Below, in pieces: positions 5,431 to 8,891 of a DNA stretch of 8,891 bases. The notes under the pieces are model-generated. The model was not told the origin of the DNA and did not search any database. It worked only from the letters and a program-made list of their open reading frames with translations. Origin of the DNA: Candidatus Nitrosopumilus sp. (GTDB lineage Archaea > Thermoproteota > Nitrososphaeria > Nitrososphaerales > Nitrosopumilaceae); assembly GCA_029861085.1 (NCBI GenBank), contig JAOUAE010000045.1, positions 1-8,891 of the forward strand, given 5' to 3'. Position 1 is the stretch's first letter. Each line of letters starts with the position of its first letter. The translations under genes and the position numbers were made by a program.

Positions 5431-5506
5431 TTCATGGTCGGTTGGTTTAAGCGGTATGTCAGATGCTTAACTTGATTTTCAACGGAATGATTTCAGATTA
5501 AAGGAA

Positions 5507-5659
5507 AATGCCAAAAAGGATAGTAAGCCTTTTGTAGCCTGAATTTTCATTTTTAGTACTTTGAGACTTGTTGCTTCTGTTGTTGTTTTAGTAAGATGAC
5601 ATAGTTGAAAATATCCTCAATTGTCGGCAATAAGGAAATTTTAGGATTTTTGTATTAGA
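5507..5659. other. Unique segment inside repeat copy 1
   Basis: These bases are absent from copy 2. CAAAAAGG (5512-5519) and CCTTTTG (5528-5534) can pair as a hairpin with one bulged A, followed by a T-rich stretch, which could end a transcript from the left. No reading frame of useful length or other signal is seen. Confidence 0.4.
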
Positions 5660-5678
5660 GAAGTATTTCGTATTGCGT

Positions 5679-5700
5679 AATCTTGCATAGGATTATGAAA
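5679..5700 (+). repeat. AATC-N8-GATTATGAAA motif, right end of copy 1
   Basis: The N8 spacer is TTGCATAG, and the inverted repeat extends to TAATC/GATTA. Its last bases run into the TATA-like AAATATTT of the operon promoter. Confidence 0.7.
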
Positions 5701-5705
5701 TATTT
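5698..5705 (+). promoter_or_regulatory. TATA-like box of the three-gene operon
   Basis: AAATATTT is centred about 24 nt before the ATG at 5725 and overlaps the last bases of the right-end motif of copy 1. If a protein binds that motif it would affect this promoter. Confidence 0.45.
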
Positions 5706-5724
5706 GTAATTTTTTTTAACAATT

Positions 5725-6606
5725 ATGCATGCTTTTATCTTAGTTCATACTATAGCAAGATATGAAATCAATTTTTCTTGGATGGTCTTAACTATTAACT
5801 TCACATTAAAACCTAAAAAAATAACTTCTTTCTCACTTTTAATATTTTTGGCATTTGTTTGCAGTACCACGTTTGGTCATGTTGCATTTGCAGCTGAAGG
5901 CACTCCTGGATGTGGCATGTTTGAGATACGAGAAGGCTGCGAACTTGGTGGTTGGATGCATCTAATTCTTGGAGATGTTGTTATCGGTGCTTTATTAGCT
6001 ATATTTTTACATACTCTAGCGCATCGTAGTAATCTAAAGTTAGAACACACTGCAAAAACTATTCAGAAAATAATAGAGTTAGAAGAAACAAAACGTAATC
6101 GCCGCAAAGATTATTCAGTATTTAATTTAAAGGGTCTTTTCAACAATTTGCTTCATGTTATAGGTCAAGTAAACAAATCCACAATGACATTTAATGAAAC
6201 TATGAAAAGAGAAACCAATAGAGAGCAAAGAGAATGGAAACGAGGCATCATACTATCTGAAATAAAAGGTGAAGAAGCAAGGGTTGCACGTATCATAAAT
6301 GCAGTTAGAGGCAATCTACTTGCTGCAAACGATATCTTGGAGCCAGATGTCGTAAACCAGGTTGATGGCATTTGCACATATCTCAGTGAAATATATTCAT
6401 TAGAATCATCAGACGGAGTAATGACTCTTCCAAAATATCAAATAAGTAAAAGAAAAATAAGATATGTGATAGAAAAACTTTCTCAGTATGATGTAGAATC
6501 TCATTCATTCAAGTCACGTAAAGACGATTATCCAGATTTGCCACATACAGAATCCGTAAAATCCAGTAAAGATTCAAGACCAATTATAGAGGAGACAGCA
6601 ATCTAA
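5725..6606 (+). CDS. Membrane protein with short outer segment and long coiled cytoplasmic domain
   Basis: A 293-residue protein. A signal-like segment (KPKK at 29-32, hydrophobic 33-51, AFA-AEG at 55-59) is followed by a short outer part with Cys 63 and Cys 72, which could form a disulfide. A second hydrophobic span runs over 77-97 (GWMHLILGDVVIGALLAIFLH). After it come a basic stretch and long, highly charged helices (about 107-225), probably coiled coil, and a polar, disordered tail from 258. With the signal cleaved, this is a type I membrane protein with most of its mass inside. ATG 5725 fits the TATA spacing; ATG 5782 (residue 20) would give a more classical signal peptide and is a real alternative. 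It is first in the operon, with 1 nt to the next gene, so it may anchor the jelly-roll protein or a partner at the membrane. I recognise no named family. Confidence 0.75.
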   Translation: MHAFILVHTIARYEINFSWMVLTINFTLKPKKITSFSLLIFLAFVCSTTFGHVAFAAEGTPGCGMFEIREGCELGGWMHLILGDVVIGALLAIFLHTLAHRSNLKLEHTAKTIQKIIELEETKRNRRKDYSVFNLKGLFNNLLHVIGQVNKSTMTFNETMKRETNREQREWKRGIILSEIKGEEARVARIINAVRGNLLAANDILEPDVVNQVDGICTYLSEIYSLESSDGVMTLPKYQISKRKIRYVIEKLSQYDVESHSFKSRKDDYPDLPHTESVKSSKDSRPIIEETAI

Positions 6607-6607
6607 A

Positions 6608-7105
6608 ATGCTAGAAAAAAACCAAGCAACATCTCAAAGAGATTTTAGAAAGGCATTTGGTCAGCTGGCATCAACAAAAACTCAAAGGATTGATACGCTA
6701 AAGCCTGTTGAAGTCCAATTGGATATTCAAGAAGACATAGCTGGAGGAGTTCACACTATTGACTTTGAGAAAGGGGATATTATGATCAAACAATCTGGCA
6801 TGTATCTTATCATTGCAGCTCCCCAAGTCGGTAAGACAAGGGGCACTAGAAACCGATGGATTGATTTTTGGGTAAGGGTAAACAATGTTGATGTGGCTTA
6901 TTCAAACATTCGACGAGTACTGACTGATTCTCAAGAAAAGGATGTCATACCATTAAACATGGTCACGCCACTTAACAGAGGGGATACGATGAATATCATG
7001 ATGTCTGGAGAAACAGAAAACGAAGGCATAGGAATAGAAGCAATAGAGCCAGACGGCGAACCCGCAATACCAAGTATCATTGTAACGATAGTGCAGCTAG
7101 ATTGA
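6608..7105 (+). CDS. C1q/TNF-like jelly-roll protein
   Basis: A 165-residue protein. An N-terminal helical part (1-25) is followed by a beta domain. The recognisable stretch is SGMYLIIAAPQVG (63-75), then WIDFWVRVNNVDVAYSNIRRVL (84-105), DVIPLNMVTPLNRGDTMNIMMSG (112-134), a loop GIGIEAIEPDGEPAIP (140-155) and a last strand SIIVTIVQLD. The order G-x-Y-x-I, then a D-x-W-x-R-x-N strand, then G-D-x-x-x-I, is that of C1q/TNF-type jelly rolls, known in trimeric surface and phage or virus structural proteins. There is no signal peptide, so it acts inside the cell or leaves it within a particle. The gene starts with ATG 1 nt after the previous stop, with a weak GAGGA 13 nt upstream. The fold call is inference from motif order. 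Confidence 0.75.
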   Translation: MLEKNQATSQRDFRKAFGQLASTKTQRIDTLKPVEVQLDIQEDIAGGVHTIDFEKGDIMIKQSGMYLIIAAPQVGKTRGTRNRWIDFWVRVNNVDVAYSNIRRVLTDSQEKDVIPLNMVTPLNRGDTMNIMMSGETENEGIGIEAIEPDGEPAIPSIIVTIVQLD

Positions 7106-7109
7106 GATA

Positions 7110-7625
7110 ATGGAAGAAATTCTTCGCATGTCTCCTAAACAGATAGGGGAGATGATAAAAGAATGGCTAGAAGATGATGGCTATATCATTGATAATGCTG
7201 GACTATCCAATACGGATTTTGGATGGACATTTCCTACTTCTAATCATCAGATTTATGTATTAAAACTAAAAAATAGAAAAGACACAGTTGTAATTTCGGG
7301 TAGTTTCGTTTTAGGCAAAAATAAAGAAAGTTTACTAAAAAATTCACTGATCAGGGAATTATTCTATGACATATCGATGAAATATCTAGAACAAGGTCTG
7401 GATTATTTCTTCAGACCAACCTTTCAGAATCCTGATTTAATTGAAATTTGTAAACATATACACTATGATAAACTTTCAAAAAATGAATTATCTGTATCCA
7501 TCAATATTATTCGAAATATCATAATCTGGACACATCAAAAAATAGATAAAGAAATTTTTGGGTCATACAATACTGCAAATCTTAATTCTGTAAACTCTCC
7601 AATTACAGAGGGAATGCCTTACTAA
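7110..7625 (+). CDS. Hypothetical protein, DUF2299-like
   Basis: A 171-residue soluble protein, third gene of the operon, starting 4 nt after the stop of the jelly-roll gene. Residues 8-26 (SPKQIGEMIKEWLEDDGYI) form a helix ending in a W-L-x-D-D-G-Y motif, as at the start of archaeal DUF2299 proteins, a small alpha/beta family of unknown role whose shape recalls secretion chaperones. A strand region follows (35-68: FGWTFPT, IYVLKLK, TVVISGSFVL), then long helices (73-105, 120-148) rich in Ile, Leu, Tyr and Phe. The tail after 150 is polar. No catalytic or metal motif is visible. Position in the operon suggests a helper or chaperone for the two proteins before it, which is inference. The family call is tentative. 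Confidence 0.65.
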   Translation: MEEILRMSPKQIGEMIKEWLEDDGYIIDNAGLSNTDFGWTFPTSNHQIYVLKLKNRKDTVVISGSFVLGKNKESLLKNSLIRELFYDISMKYLEQGLDYFFRPTFQNPDLIEICKHIHYDKLSKNELSVSINIIRNIIIWTHQKIDKEIFGSYNTANLNSVNSPITEGMPY

Positions 7626-7697
7626 TAATCTGAATTATTTTTGGCATCATATTGGGTCATACAATTAGTTTCTGAGATGTTGATCAAGACTTGTTAA

Positions 7698-7821
7698 ATG
7701 TTATGCTTGGTTAAAGAGGGATGTGAAAGAAAGTAGATGCCCATACGATGAATCAATATTCGAAGACAAGGAAATCATGTCTAAACACATTGATAAGATT
7801 CACAATAATAATTTAACATAG
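7698..7821 (+). pseudogene. Relic of a small zinc-finger gene (frameshifted)
   Basis: From ATG 7698 the frame reads MLCLVKEGCERK and stops at 7734-7736. The next frame, open across the junction, reads RCPYDESIFEDKEIMSKHID followed by KIHNNN to a stop at 7819-7821, with H-x4-H at the end of a helix as in C2H2 fingers. An extra base or a two-base loss would join them. The second knuckle reads C-P-Y-D, so a ligand may also be lost. No TATA box is seen upstream. A GTG at 7723 could start a 32-residue peptide from the second half, so a tiny live gene is not excluded. Confidence 0.35.
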
Positions 7822-7942
7822 TAAATCTCTAAAGAAAACATTCCTGGAATAGAATCAAGAGTATTTTTAATTAGTAATGTAGTTACAGATAAGAAAAACA
7901 GGATTACTCAGATCTAGACATAACCTTAATCTTTTTTTCTAA
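7822..7942. other. Gene-free stretch before repeat copy 2
   Basis: The only open frame is about 30 codons long (to TAG at about 7918), reads IPGIESRVFLISNVV and further, has no start codon, and could be a decayed gene end. A T-run (CTTTTTTTCT, 7931-7940) lies just before the repeat and may terminate transcription from the operon. Confidence 0.3.
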
Positions 7943-7948
7943 TTTCAC

Positions 7949-7970
7949 AATCTACATTGGGATTATGAAA
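7949..7970 (+). repeat. AATC-N8-GATTATGAAA motif, left end of copy 2
   Basis: The N8 spacer is TACATTGG. The motif is at the same distance from the hairpin as in copy 1. Confidence 0.7.
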
Positions 7971-8012
7971 AAACCTGACTGCGCCAAGATGGCTCCTCAA
8001 TGCAGCCAGGCC
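7968..8012 (+). ncRNA. Candidate structured RNA in repeat copy 2
   Basis: CCTGACTGC (7974-7982) pairs with GCAGCCAGG (8002-8010) in 8 of 9 positions, with one A-C mismatch. GCC-AAGAT-GGC inside can form a small hairpin. The loop is much shorter than in copy 1, yet the stem position is kept, which supports a structural role. Strand and transcription are not established. Confidence 0.35.
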
Positions 8013-8110
8013 ATGTCTGAATAACTAGTAAGTTAAACTGGTGGCAGATGATGCTTAACTTGATTTTCAACAGAACAATTTCAGATTAAAGGAAGTATTT
8101 CATATTACGT

Positions 8111-8132
8111 AATCTTGTCTGAGATTATGAAA
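8111..8132 (+). repeat. AATC-N8-GATTATGAAA motif, right end of copy 2
   Basis: The N8 spacer is TTGTCTGA. The inverted repeat here is TAATCT/AGATTA, 6 bp with a 6-nt spacer, the longest of the four copies. Confidence 0.7.
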
Positions 8133-8140
8133 GAAAAAGA
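8128..8140 (-). terminator. T-rich terminator of the helical unknown gene
   Basis: Immediately after the stop at 8143, the minus strand reads CTCTTTTTCTTTC, a T-tract suitable for archaeal termination. It overlaps the right-end motif of repeat copy 2. Confidence 0.4.
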
Positions 8141-8142
8141 GA

Positions 8143-8514
8143 TTATTTTAGACGTTTGTAGATCTCTTTGAATTCAGATGAAAGATTGTATGATATATTT
8201 TGCAAATGTGTCAGTTGATTCATCGATGTCACATTCTTTCCCAACTGTTTTAGAAGGGTTAGAGCTTTTTGAGGAGAAGTTGCTGATTGAGGTTTTTGAC
8301 TAGTCCATGTCTTGAAAGAATCTCCCACATCCAAACAAAAATTCAAAACAAATTCCTTCCAGTTTTGCATTGATTTTGCTTTTTCAGTAAGTAATGCTTC
8401 AGATAACTCACGAAACTCATTTTCCCTATCCACATACAGTATTTCAAGGGCTTGTTGAATTTTTTCTTCTGTATATTCTTCAGTATTTAGCATATACATT
8501 CCATCAATATTCAT
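8143..8514 (-). CDS. Helical hypothetical protein
   Basis: A 123-residue soluble protein, almost entirely helical, not recognised. Residues 11-47 are highly charged (TEEYTEEKIQQALEIL and following, then ENEFRELSEALLTEKAK). The middle (50-72) holds W-K-E-F-V-L-N-F-C-L-D-V-G-D-S-F-K-T-W with the only Cys. A Ser/Pro/Gln linker (73-82) leads to two more amphipathic helices (83-122) ending in KEIYKRLK. There is no signal peptide, membrane span or catalytic motif. The start is ATG at 8512-8514, with a strong TTTATATTT box about 25 nt upstream, so a leaderless transcript is likely. It is divergent from the partial gene at the window end, which may share its control. It may be a protein-binding or scaffold protein, which is speculation. 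Confidence 0.75.
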   Translation of the reverse strand: MNIDGMYMLNTEEYTEEKIQQALEILYVDRENEFRELSEALLTEKAKSMQNWKEFVLNFCLDVGDSFKTWTSQKPQSATSPQKALTLLKQLGKNVTSMNQLTHLQNISYNLSSEFKEIYKRLK

Positions 8515-8534
8515 GAAAAATTATTCTCACAACG

Positions 8535-8543
8535 AAATATAAA
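8535..8543 (-). promoter_or_regulatory. TATA box of the helical unknown gene
   Basis: TTTATATTT on the minus strand is centred 25 nt before the ATG at 8514. It is the clearest archaeal TATA box in the window. Confidence 0.6.
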
Positions 8544-8635
8544 TCGAGTACCATGCAATCTAAAATTCTCTAGATGCTAGCAAAATTTTCCTTCCAACAG
8601 CGACACCATCAAAATATGTGTAGCCAATAAAAAAG

Positions 8636-8644
8636 ATAAATAAT
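8636..8644 (+). promoter_or_regulatory. TATA box of the partial gene at the window end
   Basis: ATAAATAAT is centred 26 nt before ATG 8666 and only 17 nt before ATG 8657. This decides for the second ATG as the start. Confidence 0.5.
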
Positions 8645-8665
8645 ATTAAACTAACAATGAACCAA

Positions 8666-8891
8666 ATGGTCAGCGTAGAATTCTACCAAGTATTACTTAG
8701 TGATAAAATTATCATGATAGACCAGCTGAAAAAACTTCTCCAAGAAGTTATCAATGATTATAATAACGGATCACGTGACAGTGCAACTAAACATCTGTTG
8801 TCTCTTCAAGATAAGAAAATGACCTACGATGCAGCAGATTTTCTAGAAACATTTATTGTAAAATGGAAATCAAAATCAACGACAAAAAGAA
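8666..8891 (+). CDS. Hypothetical protein, 3' end outside the window
   Basis: An open frame of 75 codons running off the window. It is helical and polar: MVSVEFYQVLLSDKIIMIDQ, then a helix LKKLLQEVINDYNNG, then SATKHLLSLQDKKM and a helix AADFLETFIVKWKSK. No motif, signal peptide or family is recognised. ATG 8666 is chosen over the in-frame ATG 8657 because the TATA box is at the right distance. It is divergent from the helical gene on the minus strand across about 150 bp. Confidence 0.6.
   Translation, partial: MVSVEFYQVLLSDKIIMIDQLKKLLQEVINDYNNGSRDSATKHLLSLQDKKMTYDAADFLETFIVKWKSKSTTKR

Larger units (their letters stand above)
5337..5700. repeat. Noncoding repeat, copy 1 (long form)
   Basis: The segment begins and ends with AATC-N8-GATTATGAAA (5343-5364 and 5679-5700). 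Three blocks match copy 2: 5353-5391 (33/39 identical), 5463-5506 (41/44) and 5660-5700 (35/41). In the first two blocks every difference is a transition. No convincing protein is encoded: the short frame from ATG 5359 differs from its copy-2 counterpart mostly at amino-acid-changing positions and ends elsewhere. It lies between the zinc protein gene and the three-gene operon and fills most of the gene-free stretch 5286-5724. It could be a structured RNA gene, a non-autonomous mobile element, or a recombination or regulatory repeat. Confidence 0.8.
7943..8132. repeat. Noncoding repeat, copy 2 (short form)
   Basis: Same order and orientation as copy 1: end motif (7949-7970), hairpin block (7959-7997), 44-nt block (8051-8094, 41/44 identical) and right-end block with motif (8092-8132). 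The 44-nt block and the right-end block are joined directly and overlap in GAA, where copy 1 has about 156 more bases. It ends 10 bp from the stop of the minus-strand gene at 8143. Together with copy 1 it encloses the three-gene operon as a direct repeat. Confidence 0.8.

Noticed and set aside
5359..5475. A small peptide frame starting MKRPDC in repeat copy 1, and its MKKPDC counterpart in copy 2
   Set aside because: The base differences between copies are mostly amino-acid-changing, the frames end at different places, and the matched blocks continue beyond the copy-2 stop. The conservation is not that of coding DNA.
8041..8094. A box C/D small RNA suggested by GATGATG near 8047
   Set aside because: The equivalent place in copy 1 reads AGATGC without a C box, and no CTGA D box lies at a suitable distance.

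Overview
The window looks like chromosomal DNA of an AT-rich ammonia-oxidising archaeon of the Nitrosopumilus type (Nitrososphaeria/Thaumarchaeota). The anchors are an archaeal ribosomal protein L10e (uL16) gene and a tRNA-splicing endonuclease gene, side by side and divergent. Most genes have a TATA-like box centred about 24-29 nt upstream of the chosen start codon and no ribosome binding site, which is the archaeal leaderless-transcript arrangement. I used that spacing to choose several starts, two of them TTG. Species assignment is inference; no search was run.

Region 1 (1-2043). A HEPN-like gene (RNxxxH motif) is divergent from an orphan phospholipase-D-like domain of the kind normally fused to a large helicase. 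The PLD copy stops where the helicase should begin and has lost the His and Lys of the catalytic HKD motif. It converges on the tRNA-splicing endonuclease gene with only 2 bp between the stops.

Region 2 (2074-3125). L10e overlaps tail to tail with a small conserved-looking gene. A 38-residue CxxC/CxxC protein follows, and its stop codon shares the palindrome CTAG with the stop of the next cluster.

Region 3 (3122-5035, minus strand). A tight three-gene cluster encodes a small Lys-rich helical protein, a beta-rich protein that could be a virion or surface component, and a 2-oxoglutarate/Fe(II)-oxygenase-like protein. Upstream of it is a secreted four-cysteine protein with its own promoter and T-rich terminator. 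A divergent promoter region with a 9-bp inverted repeat of GTTAAC type separates that gene from a 47-residue zinc protein.

Region 4 (5286-8142). A plus-strand operon of three closely spaced genes (signal-peptide/membrane coiled protein, C1q/TNF-like jelly-roll protein, DUF2299-like protein) lies between two copies of a noncoding repeat. Each copy begins and ends with the 22-nt motif AATC-N8-GATTATGAAA, so there are four copies of the motif with invariant spacing. Each copy carries a stem starting CCTGACTG and a 44-nt block that is 41/44 identical between copies. Copy 2 lacks about 156 bp of copy 1, with a GAA microhomology at the junction. This is the least explained structure here: a repeated structured RNA or small mobile element that brackets an operon. 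A broken zinc-finger relic lies just before copy 2.

Region 5 (8143-8891). A helical unknown gene on the minus strand is divergent from an unknown plus-strand gene cut by the window end, each with a clear TATA box. No rRNA, tRNA, CRISPR array, transposase or integrase gene was found.
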